Positions 45,062-54,546 of a stretch of 61,050 nucleotides of DNA are shown piece after piece; the first letter of the stretch is position 1, and each line of letters starts with the position of its first letter. The DNA lies in assembly GCA_959606905.1 (NCBI GenBank), contig CAUHML010000014.1:1-61050 (forward strand), in the 5' to 3' direction. This DNA comes from an uncultured Bacteroides sp. (GTDB lineage Bacteria > Bacteroidota > Bacteroidia > Bacteroidales > Bacteroidaceae). Under the pieces are notes generated by a model. That model saw only the letters and a list, made by a program, of their open reading frames with translations, did no database searches and was not told where the DNA came from. Both the position numbers and the translations under genes were made by a program.

Positions 45062-45697
45062 TTAATCTGTAACATGTTTATTATTAGTATAATAACCGTT
45101 TCCTGGTACATAAATCGGTTGCATCACTCCACCCTCATTTTTCAGTTTTCCTTCGTCACGTAGCCGCCGGATATGTCGCATTGCCGTGCTTCTTGTCATT
45201 CTGCAGAGGTCTTGGAAGTCACATCTCCGCATGAATGGGTGTGTTTGGAAGTATTTCGTCAGTTTCCGGTCTATTTCTTCGTTCGTCAGTTGGGAGAAGT
45301 CGAGCCCGCCTTTGAGACTTTTTACTTTCAGTATCCCAAATTCATTTTTCAATGTCTGATCGGCACGAAACTGGATCGCTTTCAATTTTACTTTGGTAGC
45401 CTTTCGTTTGGTATCTATCGTTACGGGTTCCGTACTGGTCAGGCAAGGGCGAAAATAACCGATACCGTCCAGATGTACTTGCCGTCCGTTTGCCAATTCC
45501 TGTCCCATGATATGCGAAAGGGCGTCGAGTACAGCTGTGACGTCCGTTTCTGTCAGCGAACAACGTTCTTGAATGCGTCGGCTCAATACGTCGGTTCCTA
45601 TCGAACCGTTATATTTTAGACGTGGGTGCAGTGTCTTTTCTCCTTGTTCTTTGTCCGAAGGCTTCGGGTTTTCATACCAGTCAAATAATATTGCCAT
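45062..45697 (-). CDS. HU family DNA-binding protein (HU-HIG type) with winged-helix-like tail
   Basis: A 211-residue protein. Residues about 1-125 are a divergent HU/IHF fold (HIG type): RLKYNGSIGTDVLSRRIQE, TETDVTAVLDALSHIMGQEL, GRQVHLDGIGYFRP, VKLKAIQFRAD. Residues about 140-200 look like a winged helix (RRCDFQDLCRMTRSTAMRHI). Such genes sit in variable Bacteroides loci beside VirE_N/DUF3874 genes; here that neighbour is reduced to a remnant. Transcription starts some 200 bases upstream from an exact TTTG-N20-TATCTTTG promoter. Confidence 0.88.
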   Translation of the reverse strand: MAILFDWYENPKPSDKEQGEKTLHPRLKYNGSIGTDVLSRRIQERCSLTETDVTAVLDALSHIMGQELANGRQVHLDGIGYFRPCLTSTEPVTIDTKRKATKVKLKAIQFRADQTLKNEFGILKVKSLKGGLDFSQLTNEEIDRKLTKYFQTHPFMRRCDFQDLCRMTRSTAMRHIRRLRDEGKLKNEGGVMQPIYVPGNGYYTNNKHVTD

Positions 45698-46044
45698 AGT
45701 TTCATGTTTTGTTTTAAAGTAACCGTTCTTGTTATGTATTCTCTTAGGTAGTTATACGTTAATGCTTAGAGTTTGTTTTGTTAAGCCTTAATGCTTCTCA
45801 GGGGCTCACTGCTGTGAATAAGATTGCTTACACTTGTTAACGTTTTTGTTTACAACTGATAGCTTGTTTGTTCACACTGGTGAGCTTCTGGTAACTATTA
45901 AGCAAAGATACATCAAATCTGAGTGTAATACAAATAAAATGCGGATATTAATCAGGAGAAATGCCTGCTTTCCGGAAGCTTATAGCGTATCTTTACAGGA
46001 ATTAAAACAATAAATTCCGATTGTAGAAAATAGACAGAAATAGA
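45698..46044. other. Leader and promoter region of the HU-HIG gene
   Basis: No gene. On the minus strand the region is the roughly 200-nt 5' untranslated leader of the HU-HIG gene, rich in GTnAACAA-like repeats and with a GCTCAC/GTGAGC pair enclosing about 70 bases, plus the promoter at 45903-45934. Confidence 0.6.
45903..45934 (-). promoter_or_regulatory. Promoter of the HU-HIG gene
   Basis: TTTG, 20 bases, TATCTTTG on the minus strand: exact consensus and spacing. The predicted leader is about 200 nt. Confidence 0.8.
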
Positions 46045-46408
46045 ATGAATATTACTTTTATCAGGCAAGATAGTGGGAGTGGAAAAGAAACTCTCAGTGT
46101 TTGTGAGGCAGGCACATTGTTCGACAAAATGAAAACGGAAACAAAATCGGGACACATTATGACTTTGCGCGAACTTATTGAGTCCGTTGGAACAGTTATT
46201 TCATTGTTATCCTAGTCCGTTGGATGAGGAAGCGGAAGAAGGGAAGTGGATGACTTCCATGCAGATATTGAACTATTTGCAGACAAAGACACGTGACAGG
46301 TTGGCTATCAATAAGGTGGCACAATTCGGATGCACGCTTCAAAAGCTGAGTATTCCTTCCCGAAAGTCTTATCGGGGGACACTTTATCATTTGGTAAGGA
46401 TAGAGTGA
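46045..46408 (+). pseudogene. VirE_N / DUF3874 protein with the central part deleted
   Basis: A frame from the ATG at 46045 encodes a VirE_N-type beginning (MNITFIRQDSGSGKETLS, then FDKMKTETKSGHIMTLRE) and hits a stop at 46213-46215. A second frame, shifted by one base, encodes from about 46163 the DUF3874 C terminus (SPLEQLFHCYPSPLDEEAEE, WMTSMQILNYLQTKTRDRLA, IPSRKSYRGTLYHLV) and stops at 46406. Full-length homologues are several hundred residues, so the primase/helicase core is missing. DUF3874 alone could still be expressed as a 76-residue peptide from the TTG at 46178. Confidence 0.7.
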
Positions 46409-46502
46409 GTGTCCTATTTGTTCAATTCGGTTTTCTGCACATTTTAGGGGGCGGTATCAAAGAGGAATTGTTTTTTATTTTGAGTCAGGTATTTTATAGG
46501 GA

Positions 46503-46721
46503 TTAATAGTATTTTTCAATCCCGCCGAATCCTGTTATTCTTTTATTTTCTCTCGTTTTATTGATAAAGTTGTTTAATCGCTTTTCAAATTCTTCAGGCC
46601 GTTTCCTTGCTGCTTCAATGTAGGCAATTCGGATGCGTTTATATGTGTCGGAAAAAAGTTGATAATTGTTCCATACAGTTTTATCTTCTTTCAATCTGGC
46701 AATTATATCCTTTTTCGCCAC
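46503..46721 (-). CDS. Small YdeI/OmdA-like protein
   Basis: A 72-residue protein with GTG start preceded by AGAAAAGAG. TYKRIRIAYIEAARKRPEEF and EKRLNNFINKTRENKRI match the C-terminal YdeI/OmdA domain, which in longer proteins follows DUF1905. It may be a stand-alone domain or a remnant; the upstream frame shows no DUF1905. A -7-like box lies at 46921-46928. Confidence 0.55.
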   Translation of the reverse strand: MAKKDIIARLKEDKTVWNNYQLFSDTYKRIRIAYIEAARKRPEEFEKRLNNFINKTRENKRITGFGGIEKYY

Positions 46722-47043
46722 TCTTTTCTATCTTTAAAATATTTTATTTCTATTGACATGGTAGCAGGTCATTCTTAGAGTTATTATCCGTCCCTCTGCT
46801 TTGGAAATAAGCAATAGATCTTTTTGAGTATTGAGGTAACTTCCGGAGTGAAATGATAGCCATATAGTCCTTATCAGCTTTGTGTTCCATAATTGTACCT
46901 GTATTTGTTGTTCAATAGCGCAAATATAGACAATTGCGTATGATTCCCATTGCACGGTTCCGACATTTATTTTTTATTAAGAAGGAAATTATATCTTTGT
47001 ATCCACCCGTTCATACTTGTTATGTTTCCCAGGAACTTCCTAC
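46722..47043. other. Non-coding gap with two -7 boxes
   Basis: No convincing gene. On the minus strand TATATTTG (46921-46928) could serve the YdeI-like gene. On the plus strand TATCTTTG (46992-46999) points into the 3' end of the PUL2 HTCS gene and has no plus-strand gene to serve. Confidence 0.5.
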
Positions 47044-50000
47044 TTATTTCATACGATTCTCCTCTCTAAATTGTTTGGGAGTCATTCCTTTCATTTGTTT
47101 GAATGTTGAACTAAAATATCGGGGATAAGTAAAACCCACTTCACTGCTTATTTCATTTATGTTTAAATTTGTATTGGTAAGCAGTGAGATCGCTTTTTCG
47201 ATACGTAATCTGTTTATATAGTCATTGACTCCCAAACCCGTTATAATTTTTATCTTGTTGTATAAAGAAGAACGGCTAATTGTCATGAGATCTGCCAATT
47301 GCTGGACGGAGAATTCCTCGTCAGATAGGTTTTCATGTATAATTATATTTATTTTTGTCATGAAATCCTCATCTGCTTTACTGTTTGTTAAAGTCTGGAG
47401 AGAAGTCGACTGGTTGATAGAGATGTATTGATTGTGTATTTTCTCTCTATTTTTTAAAATATTTCCGATGACGATCTTTAGAGAGTCTAGATCAAATGGT
47501 TTGGGGATGTAAGCATCAGCTCCGGATTTATATCCGGTTGTTATCCCTGTCTGGTCATAACGTGCTGTTAACAGTATTACAGGGATATGGCTTATCTGGA
47601 TGTTGTTTTTTATCTGACGGCATAATTCAAAACCATCCATTTGCGGCATCATCACGTCACTAATAATAATAGAAGGCTGTTTCTTCTGACAGATTTCTAA
47701 GGCAGAGACTGCATTGTCTGCCGCATAAACTTTCTTAAAGAACTCAGTTAAAGAACTTATGAGATATTCCCTTAACTCCTTTTCGTCCTCTACAATAAGC
47801 ACAGTCTTTCCGGTACAATCGAAATGTGTATCTTGGATGCTGGAAGGGAGAGGAGAGTCTTTTTGCTGTAAATGGGCGGATTCTTCTTTTTTATTTGTAT
47901 TGAGCAATGGCAGCTCCAAATAGAATGTAGCTCCTTTGTTTGTATTATTATAGGCCCTTATAAGCCCCCCGTGCATTTCCATTATTGTTTTGGCATAATA
48001 TAATCCGAATCCACTTCCTCTCTCTTTGTGATTACCTTTGTGGAATTTAGTGAAGAGATTTGCCATATCCGAATCTTCTATACCGCTTCCTTCGTCTATA
48101 ACAGATATTCTGACTGTGTTTTCAAGACGTTGCGTGCTTACTGTTATATTGCTGTTTGCCTTACTGAATTTTAGTGCATTCATCAGTAAGTTTGATAGTA
48201 CTGTTTGACACTTTTGTTTGTCAAACCATACCTCCTCTATGTTGGGATCTATTTGTAATTGTATGCATATCTCTTTTTCTTTTGCCTCATTCATATAGTC
48301 TTTGATAACCTCGGTTACCCATTCGTTCAATTGAGTTTTTTGTATTTTCAATTTATTATAGTCTGCCTCCAAACTGCTCCAGTCCAACACCATATCTACT
48401 ATTTCCCTCATGTGTTGTGCTTGGTTGAATAGTAGTTGTAATTGTGGTATCAGATGCTGAGGTAATCCTTGCATCTCACTTTTGTCCATGAGACGTTTTA
48501 GTGGGGCATAAATCAATGTTAAGGGAGTACGTAATTCGTGATTTATGTGAATGAGGAAATCTATCCTCTTTTCATTCAGATATTGTCTGTATTCTTTTAG
48601 TCTCTTTTGTATTCTTACTTCCTTTTTTATATTAAAAATGAATATTCCTGCAATACCCCCTCCTATAAGGCTAATACAACATAATATTATAAACCAGTCT
48701 GTTTTATACCATGGTGGGGTAATATGGACATTTGTGAGAAGGATAGGAGTGGTATAATTTCCGTCTTTTGTCATACATGCTACTTCGATGCGGTATTTAC
48801 CGGTAGATAGGTTGGAAAGATCCAATATCGGATTATATGATTCGATTATCTTATCAACATTTCCTTTTATGATATATCGGAATGGAACTCGCTGGAAAAT
48901 ATCTTTATTTTTAATATATACCCGTAGGGCGAGTGCATTATGTTCCCATGGAACTTTTATATTTTGGGTGTCTATACCGGATGTATACGGTTGCCCGTTA
49001 AGTTCTATGCTGTAAAGTGCTATTTCCGGATCTGGTTCATTAGGCTCTGGGATGTCTGTGTTTATTCGGACCAGTCCTTCTATGCCACCAAAGTAAAGAT
49101 ATCGGCTGTTTTTTTCAGCCCGTTGTTGATAAGTAAATATTATTTCATTGGGATAAAATCCGTCGCTTCTGTTCCATTGAATAAATCTGTTTTCTTTTAT
49201 GCAGTAAGAAAATAGTTGGTTTTGTGCACAGATCCATATCCTTTCTGAAGAAGGCTCATAACGGAGGGCGGTAATATCATTGAATAACTGTGACCTGATT
49301 TTAAAATATCTTTTCTCTTTTATATCATAATATCCCATTCCTGTTGTTGTTCCCACCCATATCTTATTTATTCCGTCGTAATCAATCGCACTGATAACTT
49401 CTTTCTCGTCCAATTGAAAAAGAAGATCAATGCTGTCATTCTTGTTAATGATTCGGAATACTTTGTTTCCATTCATTGCCAAGGATATCTTTTTGTCACA
49501 GTAGGCTATGACCGAGGCTTGTAATTGATAATTGTTCTCATTTTTGATTGGAGAGAATTTTTTATTATTTATATTATATACCCATAGCTCCTTACTAAGT
49601 ATATATATTTTGTTTTCTGTTACTCGGTGAGCGCGTGGAAGATATCCGTAAAAGCACTGCCTGAAGTTAATACTGTCGTTTATTATCACAAACGGTCGAT
49701 AAATACCTGTGTTTTTTTCAAACAGGAAAAGTCCCTTTGTGTAAACAGATACCATTAGTTCTTTTTCTGATACTGGGGCTATGGAAATCACTTTATCCCC
49801 ATAGGTAGACGAGAAGTGCTTGAAGTTTCCCGTTTGAGGATCATACAAGTTTATTCCGCCTCCGTCCGTACCAATCCATAACTTTCCATTAGCTTCCTCG
49901 TAAAAACTCGTCACAGATTTTTCGCTCAATCCATTATTATATCCTAAAGGACAGTCTTTATAAGTACGTATGTAACTTTCTTTGATATTGAAAACTCCTC

Positions 50001-50967
50001 CTCTAACACTTCCCGCCCATAAACATTCGTTGCTATCCTTATATAATACAGTAATAGAATTGACAGGGAGTGAATTTTCATCTCCGGCAATATGATAGAG
50101 GTTAGAGAATTTTTCATTGCGTAGTTCCAGGCGATTTATTCCTCCGCCATCAGTTGCTAACCATAGATATCCTTTCTTTTCTATTATATCCAATACATAA
50201 TTGTTTGTCAATCCGGAGTTGTTGCTCGTATATTGTTTTATAAGTTTTCCTGTTTTCTCATAACAAAACAGGCCTTGTCCCCAAAAAGATAAATATATGT
50301 ATCCGTTTGAAGCCAGACATGCTCCTTGTAAAATATTGTTTGGACAAGAGAAAAAACGCTTTAATTGCATATTGGGGTAATTCAATATATATATTCCATC
50401 CCTTCTGGTGACGATTAGCACCTCCTTTGGGGAAACTGCTATAATTCTTTGTACCCTATATTTGGTAATGTCACTGTCCGTAGCACCTTTGGGGTTGATG
50501 CATACTGCTTTAAAAGAGCGTTTTTGGTAATCATATTTGTATATTCGATTCTCACTTCCGAAAAGTACTCCTCCATTTATGCATAAGGAAGAATAGATGA
50601 TATCATGATTGAAGGGAATAAAATTCCCGTGTGTCTCATCATATCTAACCATACCTTGTCTGGTAGATATCCATATGTCGTTAAGGGAATCTTGGGTTAA
50701 ATGTATAATGTGATTGCTTGGTAAGGAATATCTGTCGTTGGGGTGGCTTTTGAATATTTTCAGATTTTGTCCCGTATAAAAATTCAGACCATTTTTTGTT
50801 CCTATCCATAATTTCCCTTTCTTATCTAAAAGTATGGATTGGGCGGTAGATTGAGACAATCCTTCCGCTACGGAAATAGACGTAAACTGGTAATTTATGT
50901 CATGACCTGATGTAGATGATATGCAAAGTAGTGTTAATATTGCGAATATACCAAATAACCTGTACAT
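47044..50967 (-). CDS. Hybrid two-component system regulator (PUL2 HTCS)
   Basis: A 1307-residue protein. Signal peptide MYRLFGIFAILTLLCISSTSG, then Reg_prop blades (GKLWIGTKNGLNFYTG, GYLWLATDGGGINRL, GKLWIGTDGGGINLYD), a Y_Y_Y domain (YRIEVACMTKDGNY) and one membrane segment (TDWFIILCCISLIGGGIAGIF). Cytoplasmic HisKA has FLIHINHELRTPLTLIYAP, the HATPase GSGFGLYYAK, the receiver ISDVMMPQMDG, and the AraC-type HTH ends the chain. All phosphotransfer residues are present. It is divergent from susC and should induce PUL2. Confidence 0.95.
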   Translation of the reverse strand: MYRLFGIFAILTLLCISSTSGHDINYQFTSISVAEGLSQSTAQSILLDKKGKLWIGTKNGLNFYTGQNLKIFKSHPNDRYSLPSNHIIHLTQDSLNDIWISTRQGMVRYDETHGNFIPFNHDIIYSSLCINGGVLFGSENRIYKYDYQKRSFKAVCINPKGATDSDITKYRVQRIIAVSPKEVLIVTRRDGIYILNYPNMQLKRFFSCPNNILQGACLASNGYIYLSFWGQGLFCYEKTGKLIKQYTSNNSGLTNNYVLDIIEKKGYLWLATDGGGINRLELRNEKFSNLYHIAGDENSLPVNSITVLYKDSNECLWAGSVRGGVFNIKESYIRTYKDCPLGYNNGLSEKSVTSFYEEANGKLWIGTDGGGINLYDPQTGNFKHFSSTYGDKVISIAPVSEKELMVSVYTKGLFLFEKNTGIYRPFVIINDSINFRQCFYGYLPRAHRVTENKIYILSKELWVYNINNKKFSPIKNENNYQLQASVIAYCDKKISLAMNGNKVFRIINKNDSIDLLFQLDEKEVISAIDYDGINKIWVGTTTGMGYYDIKEKRYFKIRSQLFNDITALRYEPSSERIWICAQNQLFSYCIKENRFIQWNRSDGFYPNEIIFTYQQRAEKNSRYLYFGGIEGLVRINTDIPEPNEPDPEIALYSIELNGQPYTSGIDTQNIKVPWEHNALALRVYIKNKDIFQRVPFRYIIKGNVDKIIESYNPILDLSNLSTGKYRIEVACMTKDGNYTTPILLTNVHITPPWYKTDWFIILCCISLIGGGIAGIFIFNIKKEVRIQKRLKEYRQYLNEKRIDFLIHINHELRTPLTLIYAPLKRLMDKSEMQGLPQHLIPQLQLLFNQAQHMREIVDMVLDWSSLEADYNKLKIQKTQLNEWVTEVIKDYMNEAKEKEICIQLQIDPNIEEVWFDKQKCQTVLSNLLMNALKFSKANSNITVSTQRLENTVRISVIDEGSGIEDSDMANLFTKFHKGNHKERGSGFGLYYAKTIMEMHGGLIRAYNNTNKGATFYLELPLLNTNKKEESAHLQQKDSPLPSSIQDTHFDCTGKTVLIVEDEKELREYLISSLTEFFKKVYAADNAVSALEICQKKQPSIIISDVMMPQMDGFELCRQIKNNIQISHIPVILLTARYDQTGITTGYKSGADAYIPKPFDLDSLKIVIGNILKNREKIHNQYISINQSTSLQTLTNSKADEDFMTKINIIIHENLSDEEFSVQQLADLMTISRSSLYNKIKIITGLGVNDYINRLRIEKAISLLTNTNLNINEISSEVGFTYPRYFSSTFKQMKGMTPKQFREENRMK

Positions 50968-51286
50968 TTTTATCTTTTCGTGTTGTTTAAAGCTGATTTT
51001 TTCTATTTAACAACGTATATACATAAAATGTTTATTAATTATTCTGTTTTTGATAAAAAAATGCAGTATTGGATGATATATGACTTTTTTTAAATGCTTT
51101 CTGACTATGTTTAGTTTTATGAGTTCTTTCTTTGCGCTTGTAAATAATAACCCCTAATTTATTAAATATGATTTTCTTTATTCCTTTGTTTATACCTCCG
51201 TAATTTGTGATGTTTTTGGAGTGGATATATGGTATTTGAACGCCTCTTGTTGATAGGTGTTTTAAACATGAAAAACATAAAAGAGT
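50968..51286. other. Divergent gap between the PUL2 HTCS and susC
   Basis: No gene is visible. No good TAnnTTTG box lies close to susC; the nearest is TTTCTTTG at 51127-51134, which would leave a leader of about 145 nt. No repeat like the PUL1 GTAAC element is seen. Confidence 0.5.
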
Positions 51287-54200
51287 ATGAAAAAGAGTTT
51301 TATTTTATTTGTTTTTCTTCTGTGTTCGATTGTAGTTGTGGCACAGAAGAAAAGTATTACGGGCATAATAACGGATACTGCGGGTGAGGCGGTCATTGGT
51401 GCCAGTATTGTGGAAGTTGGAACAACAAATGGCACTGTTTCTGACGTTGATGGTAATTTTACACTCTCGGTTTCTGATAATGCCAGTATACAGGTTTCAT
51501 TCATAGGTTTTTCTTCCCAGACTTTGAGTGTGCAAGGAAAAATGAATTTTAAGATAATCTTAAAAGAAGACAGTGAGCTTTTGCAGGAAGTTGTTGTGAC
51601 CGGTTATGGCGGAAAAGTTTCACGGGCAAAACTGACGAATTCTATATCGACTGTCAGTCCCCAGATATTAGAGAAGGGTATATATACAAATCCCTCTCAG
51701 GCACTGTCGGGTTCTGTTCCTGGTTTAAAGGTTTCTCTCACTTCGGGAAATCCTACTTCATCTCCTAAAGTTATATTACGTGGTGGAACGGAATTTGATG
51801 GTTCGGGAGGACCCCTGGTGATAGTGGACGGACAGCTTCGTGATAATTTTGATGATATCAATCCTCAGGATATTGCATCTATGGATGTTCTGAAGGATGC
51901 TGGGGCTACGGCCATATACGGTGCCCGTGCAAGTAATGGTGTAATTTTAATTACAACAAAATCTGGCCGGGCAGGACATCGGGAAATTAATTTCAGAGCA
52001 AATATAGGTCTCGGTTATGTTAATAATCCCTACGACTTTTTGGGCGCGGAAGACTATATTACAGTCCTTCGTACAGCCTATAAAAATACCCCGTGGGCAG
52101 CTACGGCAAATCTTACAGGTTCTACGCCTTTTGGTACGGGTAATAAGCTCGGTGCGAATATGGTGTGGAATATTATGGGGAAAACGGATGAAAATGCCTA
52201 TCTTTTGGATATGGGCTGGCGAGAAATGCTGGATCCTTTGGACCCTTCTAAAACAATCATTTATAAAGGGACAAAACCAGAGGAATATAATCTTCGTAAT
52301 CCGGTAGTGACACAGGATTATACGGTTAGTATGTCGGGGGGGAATGATAAAGGAACTTATTATGCAAGTTTGGGTTATAACGACTCCCCCGGAGCCCCTA
52401 TCACTACCGAATATAAACGTTATAATTTCACATTCAACGGTTCGTACAAAATTGCAGATTGGTTGAAAACGACTTCCAATGCGACTTTCAGCCGGGCTAA
52501 TTATGTATGGTTAAACAACGCCTGGGGGACGGAAAGTGATTATTTTGGTCGGGTGATGAGTACTCCTCCTACTGTCCGTTTTGAAGACGAGGATGGTAAT
52601 CCGACATTGGGTCCTAGTCCCGGGGACGGTAATCAGACTTATGTTGCAAAAAGTTACGATCAGGATAATGAACGGACAAAGTTTACCCTTATGCAGTCAT
52701 TAGAAGCTAATTTATTCAAGGGATTGGTCTTGAGGGCTTCTGCTAGTTGGTATTATTTTCATACTGTACAAGAAAGTATGCGCAAGGACTATGAGACGGT
52801 TCCGGGGCAATGGAATCGAACTCGTTCAACTAGTGCAAGCTATTCTCGTCAGTTCTCTCAGACCTATAATGCTGTTCTAGATTATACGACTGTATTTTCT
52901 GCTGTTCATAATTTGAATATTATGTTTGGTTGTGAATTTTATGATCAGTATAATAACGGTTTCTCTGCATCCGGTTCTGGTGCTGCTACCGATGATTTTA
53001 AAGATTTAGGTCTGACCGATGCAGGTGAGGGTAAACGTCAGATAGATTCGAATCATAGTCGTTACCGTATTCTTTCTTATTTTGGACGCTTGAACTACGA
53101 CTATGAGGGTAAATATTTGTTCTCCGGGGTATTTCGTTATGACGGTTATTCTTCTTTGCTGGGTAAGAATCGGTGGGGATTTTTTCCGGGAGTTTCCGGT
53201 GGCTGGGTTTTTACGAAAGAGGATTTTGTTAAGGAATCACTTCCTTTCCTCTATTATGGAAAGCTGAGGGCTAGTTACGGTTTGAATGGTAATGCCAGCG
53301 GAATCGGTCCATATACTCTTCAAGGTTCATATAATTCTAATAAATACCATGGCAACAATGGTTTTCTGATAGGTACTTTGCCTAATCCTTCTTTGCGTTG
53401 GGAAAAGACGGCCAGTTTTGATATAGGCTTGAATGTAGGACTCTTGGGAGGACGCTTGAATTTGGATATCGATTACTACAATCGTCTGACATCTGATAAG
53501 TATGCAGACTTCACCCTGCCTTCGACCACGGGATTCTCTTCTGTTAAGAACAATAATGGAAAATTACGTAATAGCGGAATCGAATTACAACTCTCTGGTA
53601 AGGTGTTGGATGTCAACGATTTTACTTGGGATGCTTCTTTTAATATAACTTATAATAAGAATAAGATTATAGCCCTTCCTGATAACGGGCAGGTACGAAA
53701 CAGACAGAATGGACAGCAAGTGTATACCGGTCGGAAGGTTGTAAATCCGGGTACAGGTAAGTTGGAAGATGAGAAGGTGTATGTCGGAGGTTTTCAGGAG
53801 GGAATGGAGTATGGGATACTTGTCGGTTACCAGGCCGAGGGTATTTACAGAAGTGTTGATGATATTCCGGGAAATTTGGTTGTGACCTCGGGGAATATTC
53901 AAGGTAAATATCAATATGGCCCTGAAGCTTGGAATAAACTTTCTGATAATGAGCGGGCAAAAGGCATAGAGTTAAAACCTGGAGATGTGAAATGGAAGGA
54001 TGTAAATGGAGATGGGGTGATTGACCAGTATGATCAGGTTGTAATAGGAAATACTACTCCTCGTTGGTATGGTGGTTTTAATACCACAATGTCTTGGAAG
54101 GGACTTAGTTTGTATGCCCGTTTTGACTTTGCGCTTGATTATTGGGTTTATGATGATAAGACTCCTTGGTTTTTAGGATGTATGCAGGGGGCTTACAATA

Positions 54201-54532
54201 CGACAAAGGATGTTTTTAATACATGGAGCGAAAGTAATCCAAACGCAAAATATCCCCGTTACGTATTTGCTGATCAGGTGGGAGCTGCCAATTACTATCG
54301 TACCTCAACTCTATTTGCCTCTAAGGGTAACTATTTAGGGATTAGAGAATTGTCTTTGTCATATACTCTTCCTCAAGAATTGTCTAAAAGACTATATATG
54401 CAGAAACTGCAATTCTCAATAACGGGACAGAATTTGGGCTATTTAACTTCTGCCAGGACGGTAAGCCCGGAGATTTCGTCAGGATATCCCTTGCCACGTA
54501 CCGTTATATTTGGCGTTAATGTTACATTTTAA
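51287..54532 (+). CDS. SusC-like TonB-dependent glycan importer (PUL2)
   Basis: A 1081-residue outer-membrane protein. Signal peptide MKKSFILFVFLLCSIVVVAQ, then the CarboxypepD-like domain (SITGIITDTAGEAVIGASIV, NGTVSDVDGNFTLSV), the TonB-box-like LLQEVVVTGYGGKVSRAKLT, the plug (KVILRGGTEFDGSGGPLVIVDG; ATAIYGARASNGVILITTKSG), and the barrel ending FGVNVTF. It moves the glycan fragments made by the GH16 enzymes; the SusD partner starts 14 bases downstream. Confidence 0.95.
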   Translation: MKKSFILFVFLLCSIVVVAQKKSITGIITDTAGEAVIGASIVEVGTTNGTVSDVDGNFTLSVSDNASIQVSFIGFSSQTLSVQGKMNFKIILKEDSELLQEVVVTGYGGKVSRAKLTNSISTVSPQILEKGIYTNPSQALSGSVPGLKVSLTSGNPTSSPKVILRGGTEFDGSGGPLVIVDGQLRDNFDDINPQDIASMDVLKDAGATAIYGARASNGVILITTKSGRAGHREINFRANIGLGYVNNPYDFLGAEDYITVLRTAYKNTPWAATANLTGSTPFGTGNKLGANMVWNIMGKTDENAYLLDMGWREMLDPLDPSKTIIYKGTKPEEYNLRNPVVTQDYTVSMSGGNDKGTYYASLGYNDSPGAPITTEYKRYNFTFNGSYKIADWLKTTSNATFSRANYVWLNNAWGTESDYFGRVMSTPPTVRFEDEDGNPTLGPSPGDGNQTYVAKSYDQDNERTKFTLMQSLEANLFKGLVLRASASWYYFHTVQESMRKDYETVPGQWNRTRSTSASYSRQFSQTYNAVLDYTTVFSAVHNLNIMFGCEFYDQYNNGFSASGSGAATDDFKDLGLTDAGEGKRQIDSNHSRYRILSYFGRLNYDYEGKYLFSGVFRYDGYSSLLGKNRWGFFPGVSGGWVFTKEDFVKESLPFLYYGKLRASYGLNGNASGIGPYTLQGSYNSNKYHGNNGFLIGTLPNPSLRWEKTASFDIGLNVGLLGGRLNLDIDYYNRLTSDKYADFTLPSTTGFSSVKNNNGKLRNSGIELQLSGKVLDVNDFTWDASFNITYNKNKIIALPDNGQVRNRQNGQQVYTGRKVVNPGTGKLEDEKVYVGGFQEGMEYGILVGYQAEGIYRSVDDIPGNLVVTSGNIQGKYQYGPEAWNKLSDNERAKGIELKPGDVKWKDVNGDGVIDQYDQVVIGNTTPRWYGGFNTTMSWKGLSLYARFDFALDYWVYDDKTPWFLGCMQGAYNTTKDVFNTWSESNPNAKYPRYVFADQVGAANYYRTSTLFASKGNYLGIRELSLSYTLPQELSKRLYMQKLQFSITGQNLGYLTSARTVSPEISSGYPLPRTVIFGVNVTF

Positions 54533-54546
54533 TAATTCGAAGTGAG

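Noticed and set aside
46734..46955. 73-residue minus-strand protein upstream of the YdeI-like gene
   Set aside because: It overlaps the likely -7 box (46921-46928) and shows no DUF1905 or other domain pattern.
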